Below the pieces are notes generated by a model. That model was not told the DNA's origin and ran no database searches. It was given only the letters and a program-made list of their open reading frames with translations. A DNA stretch of 49,274 nucleotides from Caballeronia arationis (GTDB taxonomy: Bacteria; Pseudomonadota; Gammaproteobacteria; Burkholderiales; Burkholderiaceae). Positions 25,606 to 35,245 of this stretch are shown piece by piece (position 1 is the first letter of the stretch; each line of letters begins with the position of its first letter). Location: positions 1 through 49,274 of the forward strand of contig NZ_FCOG02000048.1 in assembly GCF_001544975.2 (NCBI RefSeq). The letters are read 5' to 3'. A program made the translations under genes and the position numbers.

Positions 25606-27765
25606 TCAGGCCCCTTGCCGTCCTTCCATCGCTTTGTTCGCGTCGTGCGGCATCGCGTGTCGTCCTATCAGTTCGATTAGTGAATTCAGATTAGCCGGCT
25701 TGATAAGATGATGATCGATGCCCGCGGTAGCCGATCTGCGGCGATCTTCTTCCTGGCCATAGCCGCTAAGAGCCACGAGCAAACAATGGGTTAGAACTGG
25801 ATCCTTTCGCATCGCCTTCGCCACCTCGTACCCATTCATGCCTGGAAGGCCAATATCCAAAAGCGTTACGTGTGGCAAGAAGGTATGTGCCAGAGTAAGT
25901 GCTGCCGCGCCGTCGAATGCACATCGCACCTCGTAGCCCTGCATCTCGAGAAATAGCTTAAGGCTCTCGGCCGAGGCCACGGAATCATCGACAACAAGCA
26001 CTCGTACCGCACTCTTGCAATGGAGGGGAACAACATCCGCGACATGTGCAATTTTCTCACTTGCGACCCGTGCTGGTAGCTCAACTATGAACCTTGCGCC
26101 ACGGCCTCGGCCGGCACTCCAGCACTGTATCGAGCCACCGTGCAGTTCAGCGAGGTGGCGCGCGAGGGTAAGCCCAATGCCCAAGCCCCCCTGCGCGCGG
26201 TCGAGGGAACTGTCGCCTTGCGCGAACAAATCGAACACGTGCGGCATCAGGTGCGCGTCGATCCCCTCACCGTCATCGGTCACCGTCATTACGGCGGTGC
26301 CGTCCGCGAAGTCGGTCGCAAGCGAAATGTGTCCGCCCGGCGGCGTGAACTTTGACGCATTGTTGAGCAGGTTGGCAACGATCTGTGTTAGTCGAACGAC
26401 GTCGCCATCGACTATCACGTCGCGAGCACCGAGCTCGCATTGGAAGATCTGCGAGCGCGCGGCAAAATGCGGTCGGCTCGTTTCCACGGCGCGCTCGACG
26501 ACCGTGCGCAGGAGCGTCGGCTCGCGCCGCAACGACACCGTGTTTCGCGCGATCCGGGAAACGTCCAGCAGATCGTCGACGATGCGCACCATGTGCTCGA
26601 TCTGCGTGCCAATGATCTCGCCCGCCCACGCGGAAACGGCTGCATCGCCCGGCGGCGCCGCCTTCATCACGCTCACCGCATTGGCGATCGGGGCGAGAGG
26701 ATTGCGAAGTTCGTGTGCCAGCATCGCGAGGAACTGGTTTTTTCGCAGATCCTCGTCGCGCACGGCGGAATACAGGAACGCGTTCTCCAGCGCGATTGAT
26801 GCGCGGCTGACGAACTCGGTGACGACGGGAGCCGGCTGACGGCTGTCATCGTGGCTAATTACGCCCAAGGCTAACGCCGCCTTCCGCTGCGCGCCGCTCA
26901 GCAACGAGTGAAAGCTGACCTCCTCGAGCTTGAGCAATTGCGGAGCAGCGAGGTCTTCGCTAGCGGAAGGGGCAAAGATTCCCGAGGTATCGTCGCGGCA
27001 GATCACTCGTTCGGCCGCTTGCATCGCCCGGTCTGCTAACTCGAAGAACCTGTCGAGCGGCACTACGGAGGCCACGCCCGGCGAAGTTGCGCCCCCGAGG
27101 GCCGCAGGCGCGCAGCGAATCGCCGTGCGGGAAGCCGATTCACCGTCTGCGACCAAAACTACACATGCCACGTCGGCCAATGCGGGCACTGCAGTATCGA
27201 GAATACGTTCCACGGTCGCTTCCACGTCGAGCGAACGCGTCAGCACATGACTGACATGCGCGAGAAAATCGGCACGCTCACGCGCCTGATCGGCAGCGGC
27301 CCTTCGCGCCTCCGCTCTCGCGACTTCCTCGCGTTGTACCGCCCTCGCAAGCAGCTCGCGATTCATCCGGTGCATCTGCACAAATACGCCGACCTTCGCG
27401 CGCAGGATTTCGGGCACGACGGGCGACGAGATGTAATCGACAGCGCCCAGTGAGTACCCTCTCGCCATTTCTGCATCGTCTACATAAGCGGTTACAAAGA
27501 TAATTGGAGTCGCAGCGGTTCGACGGTACGAACGCAGCATGCTGGCCGTTTCAAAGCCATCCATATGGGGCATGTTCACGTCAAGAAGGATCACGGCGAA
27601 GTCCTGCTCGAGAACCGCCTTCAGCGCCTCTCGCCCCGACGAAACGGTAATCACGTCATGACCTGGTGCTTCGAGTACCGTGCGCAGTACGACCTGCTGG
27701 CTGGGCAGATCGTCGACGATCAAAATGCTCACCTGGTCTTCAAAACGCGTGTCCTGTGAAGGCAT
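25606..27765 (-). CDS. Hybrid sensor kinase: receiver - GAF-like - kinase - receiver
   Basis: 719 aa, soluble. An N-terminal receiver (ILIVDDLP; D62 in ILLDVNMPHMDG) is followed by a helical linker, a GAF-like region (about 170-330), a kinase with H351 in LAMLAHELRNPLAPIAN and HATPase boxes (LLNNASKFTPP, DDGEGIDAH, GLGIGLTLARH), and a C-terminal receiver (VLVVDDSVAS; TLLDIGLPGMNG; LIKPANL). In the first receiver the switch lysine expected before the conserved Pro is Ser (YISSPVV, S114), so that domain may not signal in the usual way. It is 9 bp behind the giant kinase and surely co-transcribed. Confidence 0.9.
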   Translation of the reverse strand: MPSQDTRFEDQVSILIVDDLPSQQVVLRTVLEAPGHDVITVSSGREALKAVLEQDFAVILLDVNMPHMDGFETASMLRSYRRTAATPIIFVTAYVDDAEMARGYSLGAVDYISSPVVPEILRAKVGVFVQMHRMNRELLARAVQREEVARAEARRAAADQARERADFLAHVSHVLTRSLDVEATVERILDTAVPALADVACVVLVADGESASRTAIRCAPAALGGATSPGVASVVPLDRFFELADRAMQAAERVICRDDTSGIFAPSASEDLAAPQLLKLEEVSFHSLLSGAQRKAALALGVISHDDSRQPAPVVTEFVSRASIALENAFLYSAVRDEDLRKNQFLAMLAHELRNPLAPIANAVSVMKAAPPGDAAVSAWAGEIIGTQIEHMVRIVDDLLDVSRIARNTVSLRREPTLLRTVVERAVETSRPHFAARSQIFQCELGARDVIVDGDVVRLTQIVANLLNNASKFTPPGGHISLATDFADGTAVMTVTDDGEGIDAHLMPHVFDLFAQGDSSLDRAQGGLGIGLTLARHLAELHGGSIQCWSAGRGRGARFIVELPARVASEKIAHVADVVPLHCKSAVRVLVVDDSVASAESLKLFLEMQGYEVRCAFDGAAALTLAHTFLPHVTLLDIGLPGMNGYEVAKAMRKDPVLTHCLLVALSGYGQEEDRRRSATAGIDHHLIKPANLNSLIELIGRHAMPHDANKAMEGRQGA

Positions 27766-27774
27766 TGGCTGCTC

Positions 27775-30700
27775 CTAGCGATGCAGCCACGCGTGCAGCA
27801 CGGCGAGCAAGTCGTCGCGGTTAACAGGCTTCGACAGGTAGTCCCACGCGCCGGCCTCGATGCACTTCTCGCGATCGCCTTTCATCGCCTTTGCAGTGAC
27901 CGCGATGATCGGCAGCGCTTGACCGACCGGCCGCCGCCGAATTTCGCGCATCGTTGTAAGCCCGTCCATCTCGGGCATCATGATGTCCATCAGGACGATT
28001 TCGATGTCGGCGTCCGCTTCGACCTGACGGATGGCATCACGTCCGTTGTCTGCCCATACATGACGCATGCCGAGGTCTTCCATGATCGTCGCGAGCGCGA
28101 AAATATTGCGCATGTCGTCGTCGACAATGAGCGCTTTCCTGCCCTGCAATGCGCGCTCCGGAGCATGCAGTGCTTGGAGCATCGCCTGCGGTTCGGGAGG
28201 CAGCCGCTTAGCGTCGATGTGAAGTGCGGCCACGACCAGATCGAGCAAACAGTCCGGACGCCCCGCATGCTGCACGACGTATTCTTCGCGTCTAGATTGC
28301 CAACGCTCGGGCGCCACTTCGCCTGTCGCGCTCACGATCACCGGAAGCGGCGCAAACGGACTGCGTGACACGAGCGCTGCCTCGATGTCTTCCGGCCCGA
28401 TCCACGGCACGCTGTCATCCAGCACCAGCGCATGTACGGCGGGAGACGCAAGATGCGTCACCAGTTCATCACGGGAATTCGCAAATACGAGCGCGACGAG
28501 ATCGCCCTGCAAAGCGCTCGTTAGCATTTCGCGTTCGTTTCCTGGAGGCAACACCGCGACGAGCACGCGACGCGGGGCTTCGATATATTTCGCCATCGAG
28601 GCGACCGCGTGATCGAGGATCTCGCGCGACTTTATCGGCTTCGGAAGGAACGCGAAAGCGCGTGAGCGCAGTGCACGCTCACGCGATTCATCGGTCGAGA
28701 TCACGCACACCGGGATATGCCGCGTCGCCATATCGTGCTTCACCCGTGCAAGCACACGCCAACCCTCCATGTCTGGCAGGAACAGGTCGAGCGTCAGCAT
28801 GTCTGGCTTGAACTGATCAGCCAGCGTCAAGGCGGCAGCGCCGAGCGCGGTGGCTAGCGTCTTGAATCCCTGCTGGCGCGCTGCCTCGACCATTACGCGC
28901 GCAAACGCGGGATCGTTCTCCACGATCAGAAGCACTCGGTCGCCGGGCTGGATGCTATCCCGGTCGTCCATGATTAGCGGATACGCGACTTCGTGCGCGA
29001 CCGGGTCCGCGAATTCCGGGTCAACTACGGGAGCGTCGATCACAGGGGTTGTGCGCGACGCAGTATCCGAGAGCGCGTTAGCCGCGCCGTCCTGCCTGGC
29101 CGTCGACCTGCGGCTCGCTCGGGCGAGATCGTTCTTGCGCGGCAGATAAAGTGTGAAGGTGCTTCCCTCGTTTGGCGTACTCATCAGACGCATTTCGCCG
29201 CCCAACAGCTTCGAGAGCTCGCGGCTAATTGCTAGGCCGAGCCCTGTGCCGCCATATTTCCGGCTCGTGCTCCCATCGGCCTGCTGGAAGGCTTCAAACA
29301 CGATCTGTTGCTTGTCGGCCGAGATTCCAATGCCCGTATCCTGGACCGAGAACGCGATGACCTGCACGGCGCGGTTGAGTGCCTCGTTGTCCGCACTCCA
29401 GCCACCCAGCGCTTCGTCGATAGATAGCGTGACATGTCCTTGATGCGTGAACTTGAACGCGTTGGAAAGGAGATTTTTCAGGATCTGCTGCAGGCGCTTG
29501 AGGTCCGTATGAATGGATGCGGGCAATTCGGCACGGAGGTGGATAAGGAACTCGACGCTACGAGCCTCGGCCACATGCCGGAATGTGCGCTCCACATAAG
29601 TCGTGAGATCGGCAAGCCGGTGTTCGGCCACATCTACGACGACGGTCCCGGATTCGATCTTTGATAGGTCGAGAATGTCATTGATCAGCATAAGCAGATC
29701 GTTGCCCGAGGAATGGATCGTTCTTGAAAACTCTATCTGCCTTGTTGACAGGTTGCCTTCCGGATTCTTGCAAAGCTGGTCGGACAGAATGAGCAGGCTG
29801 TTAAGCGGCGTGCGCAATTCGTGCGACATATTGGCGAGGAACTCGGACTTGTACTTCGACGTCAGCGCAAGCTGCTTGGCTTTTTCTTCGAGCGCCTGCC
29901 GAGCCTGTTCGACCTCCGCGTTTTTGCGCTCGACTTCCTGGTTCTGGTGCGCGAGCAGGCGCGCCTTTTCCTGGAGTTCCTGGTTCGTCTGCTGCAGTTC
30001 TTCCTGACGGCTCTGAAGCTCCTGCGCAAGCGATTGGGACTGCTTGAGCAGATCCTCCGTGCGCATGTTCGCTTCAATCGTGTTGATGACAATGCCGATG
30101 CTTTCGGTGAGCTGGTCGAGAAACGCCTGGTGGGTCGGATTAAATCGTTCGATCGACGCTAGTTCGATCACGCCCTTGACTTGCCCTTCGAATACGATCG
30201 GCAACACCAACACGTTGTGCGGCACGACGCTGAGCAGCCCGGAAACGATTCGGTAGTCACTCGATGCGGACGGCGCGAGCAGTATTTTGCGCTTCTCCAC
30301 AGCGCACTGGCCGATGAGCCCCTCGCCGAGCTGCACGAGCTTGCCATGCGAGCGGTGGCCATCGGACGCATAACTTGCGACAAGCCTCAACGACGCTGCC
30401 TGCGCGCTCGCATCGAACACGAAGAACTCCGCCTGTTGAACACCGACGACCGGGGCTAGCTCCGAGAGAATTAGATGGCCTACCGCCACCAGATCCTTCT
30501 GGCCCTGCAGCATGCGGCTGAACTTCGCCAGATTGGTCTTGAGCCAGTCCTGTTCAGTGTTGAGTTCAGTCGTGTCCTTGAGGTTGCGGATCATCTCGTT
30601 GATTGTGTCCTTAAGCGCGGCCACCTCGCCTAGTGCCTCGACAGTGATCGAGCGTGTCAGATCGCCTTGTGTGACGGCGGTCGCCACCTCCGCGATCGCG

Positions 30701-33700
30701 CGTACTTGCGTGGTGAGATTTGCAGCGAGCTGATTGACATTCTCGGTCAGTCCTTTCCAGGTTCCCGCCGCGCCCGGCACCTTCGCCTGTCCGCCGAGTT
30801 TTCCTTCGACGCCCACTTCGCGCGCCACCGTGGTGACCTGATCGGCGAAGGTCGCGAGCGTGTCCGTCATGCTGTTGATCGTGTCTGCGAGCGCCGCGAT
30901 CTCGCCCTTTGCTTCCACTGTGAGCTTGCGCGCGAGATCACCGTTCGCCACGGCGGTTACAACTCGCGCGATGCCCCGCACCTGACTGGTCAGATTGCCC
31001 GCCATGAAGTTGACGTTATCGGTCAAGTCCTTCCAGGTGCCGGCGACGCCCTGAACATCGGCCTGCCCACCGAGCTTCCCTTCCGTGCCGACTTCACGCG
31101 CGACGCGGGTCACCTCCGACGCAAACGAGCGTAGCTGATCAACCATCGTATTGATCGTGTTCTTCAGTTCGAGGATTTCACCCTTGACGTCGACGGTAAT
31201 CTTCTTCGACAGGTCGCCGGCGGCGACGGCTTTGGTCACGTCCGCGATGTTGCGCACCTGGCTCGTCAGATTGCCCGCCATGAAGTTCACAGAATCAGTC
31301 AGGTCCTTCCAGGTGCCGGCGACACCCTGCACATCGGCCTGACCGCCAAGCTTGCCAAGCGTGCCGACTTCGCGTGCAACCCGCGTCACTTCGGATGCGA
31401 ACGAGCTCAACTGGTCGACCATCGTGTTGATCGTGTTCTTGAGCTCCAGGATCTCGCCTTTCACGTCCACCGTAATCTTCTTGGACAGGTCGCCCGCAGC
31501 CACGGCCTTCGTCACGTCCGCGATGTTGCGCACCTGGCTTGTCAAATTGCCGGCCATGAAGTTGACGTTGTCGGTCAAATCTTTCCAGGTGCCTGCCACG
31601 CCTTGCACGTCCGCCTGCCCGCCCAGCTTCCCCTCGGTGCCGACTTCACGGGCGACGCGCGTAACTTCGGATGCGAACGAGCGCAACTGATCGACCATCG
31701 TATTTATGGTGTTCTTGAGCTCTAGAATTTCGCCCTTCACGTCGACCGTAATCTTTTTAGAGAGGTCGCCGGCAGCAACAGCCGTCGTTACCTCGGCGAT
31801 GTTGCGAACCTGTGCAGTGAGGTTGCTGCCCATTGAATTGACCGAATCGGTGAGGTCCTTCCATGTACCGGCGACGCCCTGCACATCGGCCTGCCCGCCG
31901 AGCTTGCCTTCGGTACCGACCTCTCTCGCCACGCGCGTCACCTCGGAGGCGAACGAGCGTAACTGATCAACCATGGTGTTGATGGTGTTCTTGAGTTCGA
32001 GGATTTCCCCCTTCACGTCGACAGTGATCTTCTTCGACAGGTCACCCGCCGCCACCGCAGTGGTCACTTCAGCGATGTTGCGGACCTGCCCTGTCAGATT
32101 GCTGCCCATCGAATTGACGGAATCGGTGAGATCCTTCCACGTACCGGCGACACCCTGCACCTCGGCCTGCCCGCCGAGCTTGCCTTCGGTACCGACCTCT
32201 CTCGCCACGCGCGTCACCTCGGAAGCGAACGAGCTCAACTGGTCGACCATCGTATTTATGGTGTTCTTGAGCTCCAGAATTTCGCCCTTCACATCGACCG
32301 TGATCTTCTTTGACAGGTCGCCCGCGGCCACCGCAGTGGTGACATCGGCAATGTTGCGAACCTGCGCAGTGAGGTTGCTGCCCATCGAATTGACGGAATC
32401 GGTGAGGTCCTTCCACGTTCCCGCGACACCCTGCACGTCGGCTTGGCCGCCGAGCTTCCCTTCGGTACCGACCTCTCTCGCCACGCGCGTCACTTCAGAG
32501 GCAAACGAGCGCAACTGATCAACCATCGTATTGATGGTGTTTTTAAGTTCGAGAATTTCGCCCTTCACGTCAACGGTGATCTTCTTCGACAAGTCGCCCG
32601 CGGCGACAGCTTTTGTCACCTCCGCGATATTGCGCACCTGGCTGGTCAGGTTTCCAGCCATGAAGTTGACGTTGTCGGTCAGGTCCTTCCATGTACCCGC
32701 CACGCCCTGCACATCCGCCTGTCCGCCGAGCTTTCCCTCGGTGCCCACCTCGCGAGCGACGCGTGTCACTTCGGAGGCGAACGAACGCAACTGGTCCACC
32801 ATCGTGTTGATTGTATTTTTCAGTTCGAGGATCTCGCCTTTTACATCAACCGTGATCTTCTTCGACAGGTCGCCAGCGGCCACTGCCTTCGTCACTTCGG
32901 CGATATTGCGCACCTGACTCGTGAGGTTGCCCGCCATGAAGTTGACGGAATCGGTGAGGTCCTTCCAGGTGCCCGCAACGCCTTGAACGTCCGCCTGGCC
33001 GCCCAGCTTGCCTTCTGTGCCAACCTCGCGCGCCACGCGCGTAACCTCCGCGGCAAAGGTACCCAGTTGCTCGACCATGCGATTGATGATCTTCGCCGTG
33101 CGTAGAAATTCGCCTTCGAGGGCACGGCCGTCCGCTTCGAGCGCCATGCTCTTGCTGAGATCGCCCTGTGCGACCGCACCTATGACGCGTGCGACCTCGC
33201 TCGTCGGATGGACCAGATCGGCGATCAGCGAATTGACCGAGTCGATCGACTGGCGCCAGAAGCCTCGCGGATGCGGTATCACCGCGCGCTCGTTGATGCG
33301 TCCTTCCTTGCCTACCGCCTGGCTGAGGCGCGCTAGCTCGTCGGACATCCGTATGTTCTGGTCGACAACGTCATTGAAGACATCCGCGACTTTGCCGTGC
33401 AACCCGGTCCAATCGGCAGGCAGAGTGGTGCCCTCGCCCTTTTTGAGGGCCGTCAGCGCGGTGTGTATCGCCTTGCTGCAGTCGTGCGCCGTTTCGAAAG
33501 TCTCAACGTGTCTATTGATCTGAAGCGCCTGCTGCAGCCAGAAACCGCTCAGACCGTCGAGGTCGACGCGTTCGACGGCGCCCGAGCGTCCCCTCAGACC
33601 GCTTGTCGCCTGCTCCACGGCTTCCGTCTGCCGTAGGCATCGGTCCGCTAGCATGTTCAGTTCCGCCGCGAGCCGCCCCTTGTCGCCCTTCCAGTCAGTG

Positions 33701-33807
33701 GGCAATCTTTCGGTCATCTCGCCGCAGCGCAAGGCGGCGACCGCTTTGATCAATAGGCCGAGCTCGCTGTCGGCTACCCTGCCGTCTTCAACCACGATCG
33801 TGTCCAT
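27775..33807 (-). CDS. Giant soluble hybrid kinase with tandem HAMP array (Nik1/group III-like)
   Basis: About 2010 aa. Degenerate HAMP-like units fill the first ~250 residues, then nine 92-residue HAMP-type units (about 255-1085; each with EVTRVAREVGTEGKLGGQA, AGTWKDLTD and GDLSKKITV). These are followed by a GAF domain (about 1090-1250), a coiled coil (about 1255-1320), the kinase with the His near 1328 in LANMSHELRTPLNSLL, HATPase_c, a receiver (LDLFLPDMEGW), a degenerate receiver-like domain and a final canonical receiver (LIVDDDMRN, LMDIMMPEMDG, YLSKPVN). No transmembrane segment is present. The layout is that of fungal osmosensing group III kinases and their bacterial relatives. ATG 33807 (GAGG upstream) is preferred; ATG 33822 and GTG 33831 are alternatives. 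First gene of a two-kinase operon. Confidence 0.92.
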   Translation of the reverse strand: MDTIVVEDGRVADSELGLLIKAVAALRCGEMTERLPTDWKGDKGRLAAELNMLADRCLRQTEAVEQATSGLRGRSGAVERVDLDGLSGFWLQQALQINRHVETFETAHDCSKAIHTALTALKKGEGTTLPADWTGLHGKVADVFNDVVDQNIRMSDELARLSQAVGKEGRINERAVIPHPRGFWRQSIDSVNSLIADLVHPTSEVARVIGAVAQGDLSKSMALEADGRALEGEFLRTAKIINRMVEQLGTFAAEVTRVAREVGTEGKLGGQADVQGVAGTWKDLTDSVNFMAGNLTSQVRNIAEVTKAVAAGDLSKKITVDVKGEILELKNTINTMVDQLRSFASEVTRVAREVGTEGKLGGQADVQGVAGTWKDLTDNVNFMAGNLTSQVRNIAEVTKAVAAGDLSKKITVDVKGEILELKNTINTMVDQLRSFASEVTRVAREVGTEGKLGGQADVQGVAGTWKDLTDSVNSMGSNLTAQVRNIADVTTAVAAGDLSKKITVDVKGEILELKNTINTMVDQLSSFASEVTRVAREVGTEGKLGGQAEVQGVAGTWKDLTDSVNSMGSNLTGQVRNIAEVTTAVAAGDLSKKITVDVKGEILELKNTINTMVDQLRSFASEVTRVAREVGTEGKLGGQADVQGVAGTWKDLTDSVNSMGSNLTAQVRNIAEVTTAVAAGDLSKKITVDVKGEILELKNTINTMVDQLRSFASEVTRVAREVGTEGKLGGQADVQGVAGTWKDLTDNVNFMAGNLTSQVRNIADVTKAVAAGDLSKKITVDVKGEILELKNTINTMVDQLSSFASEVTRVAREVGTLGKLGGQADVQGVAGTWKDLTDSVNFMAGNLTSQVRNIADVTKAVAAGDLSKKITVDVKGEILELKNTINTMVDQLRSFASEVTRVAREVGTEGKLGGQADVQGVAGTWKDLTDNVNFMAGNLTSQVRGIARVVTAVANGDLARKLTVEAKGEIAALADTINSMTDTLATFADQVTTVAREVGVEGKLGGQAKVPGAAGTWKGLTENVNQLAANLTTQVRAIAEVATAVTQGDLTRSITVEALGEVAALKDTINEMIRNLKDTTELNTEQDWLKTNLAKFSRMLQGQKDLVAVGHLILSELAPVVGVQQAEFFVFDASAQAASLRLVASYASDGHRSHGKLVQLGEGLIGQCAVEKRKILLAPSASSDYRIVSGLLSVVPHNVLVLPIVFEGQVKGVIELASIERFNPTHQAFLDQLTESIGIVINTIEANMRTEDLLKQSQSLAQELQSRQEELQQTNQELQEKARLLAHQNQEVERKNAEVEQARQALEEKAKQLALTSKYKSEFLANMSHELRTPLNSLLILSDQLCKNPEGNLSTRQIEFSRTIHSSGNDLLMLINDILDLSKIESGTVVVDVAEHRLADLTTYVERTFRHVAEARSVEFLIHLRAELPASIHTDLKRLQQILKNLLSNAFKFTHQGHVTLSIDEALGGWSADNEALNRAVQVIAFSVQDTGIGISADKQQIVFEAFQQADGSTSRKYGGTGLGLAISRELSKLLGGEMRLMSTPNEGSTFTLYLPRKNDLARASRRSTARQDGAANALSDTASRTTPVIDAPVVDPEFADPVAHEVAYPLIMDDRDSIQPGDRVLLIVENDPAFARVMVEAARQQGFKTLATALGAAALTLADQFKPDMLTLDLFLPDMEGWRVLARVKHDMATRHIPVCVISTDESRERALRSRAFAFLPKPIKSREILDHAVASMAKYIEAPRRVLVAVLPPGNEREMLTSALQGDLVALVFANSRDELVTHLASPAVHALVLDDSVPWIGPEDIEAALVSRSPFAPLPVIVSATGEVAPERWQSRREEYVVQHAGRPDCLLDLVVAALHIDAKRLPPEPQAMLQALHAPERALQGRKALIVDDDMRNIFALATIMEDLGMRHVWADNGRDAIRQVEADADIEIVLMDIMMPEMDGLTTMREIRRRPVGQALPIIAVTAKAMKGDREKCIEAGAWDYLSKPVNRDDLLAVLHAWLHR
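30575..33065 (-). repeat. Nine tandem 276-bp repeats encoding HAMP-type units
   Basis: The same codon block recurs with an exact 276-bp step. For instance, the TCCTTCC-type marker of the TWKDLTD codons falls at about 31028, 31304, 31580, 31856, 32132, 32408, 32684 and 32960, plus a more diverged ninth copy near 30752. The seven or eight central units are nearly identical in protein (variants S/N, FMAGNLTS versus SMGSNLTA), whereas third codon positions vary. The two C-terminal units are the most diverged. Boundaries are approximate. Confidence 0.9.
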
Positions 33808-34619
33808 CCGAGCCTCGCCCATAAGGTTCACAACTGCTGCTTGGTTTTGAGGGTAGCCGCTGCGTGGATTCTAGGGATCATACATTCGGCTCCTCGTAAA
33901 TTTCCCCGATGGTGGCGTAGACCGCCACACGAGGTCAACGAACTGATGCGAGTTTGGCAGTTTCGTGAGTCGCTAACCCCTTCGCGGCGAATGGCCCTTG
34001 GTTTGCACGAGTCGGCTTCCGAAGCTAAATCTTTCCACTAATAAAGCTAATGTTGTAGTCGCTTAAAAAAGCGGAAATCGCCCTTTGCTCGATTATCGAG
34101 GCTTTTCAGCCACTGACCGTCAACGAAGACGTTGGGTTGATTGACGCGCTCGTCGCGACAGGCGCAACGGTTTCGCGGACCAATAAGCTCCGTATGAAAA
34201 CGAGCGCACGCACCGATTCGCGCGCACCCTGGAGATTTGGCGCCACGCTCTTTGCTGCCTCTTAGCGGCTCGCGAGCGCTCCGTCGAAAGCGACTTCGAG
34301 TCAGCAACGACCCGCTGAAACGTCGGACGGCAGTGACGAGGCCCCAGCCGACTCGGCTGCGGCTTCAGCAAAAGTGCAGACGATATTTTTTGGACCTTCA
34401 TTCAATTTGCGAGGAAAGCGCGCTACCGGTAACGTTCAACCTTTCCAGCAATGTCAGGTCAGCTCGGTGTGTAAGCGACGAAGCACCTTTGTCTCTCGCG
34501 CCACCGTTCATTTGTGTTTCTACCCGATGACGGCATCGACGAAGGTAACGTCCATGAAATGTCGACGTAAGGGAACGCGTATTGCTCTTCGGCTCGTTAA
34601 ACCATGAAGGAGCAGAGCC
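33808..34619. other. Upstream region of the kinase operon; no gene recognised
   Basis: About 810 bp between the divergent kinase operon and the iron-permease-family gene. Only short, mutually overlapping open frames occur; a minus-strand frame at 34047-34307 ends with QPNVFVDGQWLKSLDN-like wording that I cannot place. Promoters for both flanking genes must be here, but none stands out. Confidence 0.4.
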
Positions 34620-35117
34620 GTGCGCAACAATCCGCCCATGTCCACTGACGAACTCGACACGGTACCCGACACGTCGAGTCCCGCCTACGCTGCGGGCCAT
34701 CCGCTCACACGCGCCTTCGATGCGTTTGCGAGCGCCGTTACTCGCTGGGCCGGCTCGCCGATTGCGTTCGCGCTAGCGGTGACGTCGGTCGTTGTCTGGG
34801 CCTTCACAGGTCCGTTCTTTCACTACTCCGAGAACTGGCAACTCGTGATCAACACCGGCACGACGATCGTCACGTTCGTGATGGTTTTCCTGATCCAGCA
34901 GAGCCAGAACAAGGACAGCGTTGCCTTACATCTGAAGCTCAACGAGCTGATCGCTTCGCATCGCGCGGCGAGCGATAAGCTGATCGGCATCGAGGACGCG
35001 AGCGAGGACGAGTTGCGGCGGCTTGCGGCGGCATATCTGCGCATGGCGAGCGGCGACACAACGGTCTTCGCCCCGCCCGAAGGAGGCAGTCTGGCGCAGG
35101 CATCGGAAGGCCCTTGA
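34620..35117 (+). CDS. Low-affinity iron permease (Fet4-like, PF04120) family protein
   Basis: 165 aa. Two membrane segments are visible, at about 47-64 (IAFALAVTSVVVWAFTGP) and 72-92 (NWQLVINTGTTIVTFVMVFL), followed by the family phrase QQSQNKDSVALHLKLNEL. A short cytosolic helix-rich tail follows. The bacterial members are small inner-membrane proteins named after yeast Fet4; transport function is rarely shown. GTG at 34620 is chosen as start because AAGGAG lies 7 nt upstream; the ATG at 34638 has no RBS. Single gene. Confidence 0.85.
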   Translation: MRNNPPMSTDELDTVPDTSSPAYAAGHPLTRAFDAFASAVTRWAGSPIAFALAVTSVVVWAFTGPFFHYSENWQLVINTGTTIVTFVMVFLIQQSQNKDSVALHLKLNELIASHRAASDKLIGIEDASEDELRRLAAAYLRMASGDTTVFAPPEGGSLAQASEGP

Positions 35118-35245
35118 GGAGCCGACGTCTGTATAGCTGAACCCGCCGGTTTGTTCTGACCGGAATTCAGTCATCTGGTTCTCGCTATCGGCCTCCATCC
35201 GCCACACCGAAGCGGATCAGGTCTATCGACCTTCAGTCGTTTCAG

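Noticed and set aside
31151..32917. Series of plus-strand frames with a repeated text across the HAMP array
   Set aside because: They repeat only because the sense-strand HAMP units repeat; no independent start signals or domains.
30575..33065. Considered as a CRISPR-like or satellite array
   Set aside because: The 276-bp unit is fully coding in one frame (92 codons), without spacers; explained by protein repeats.
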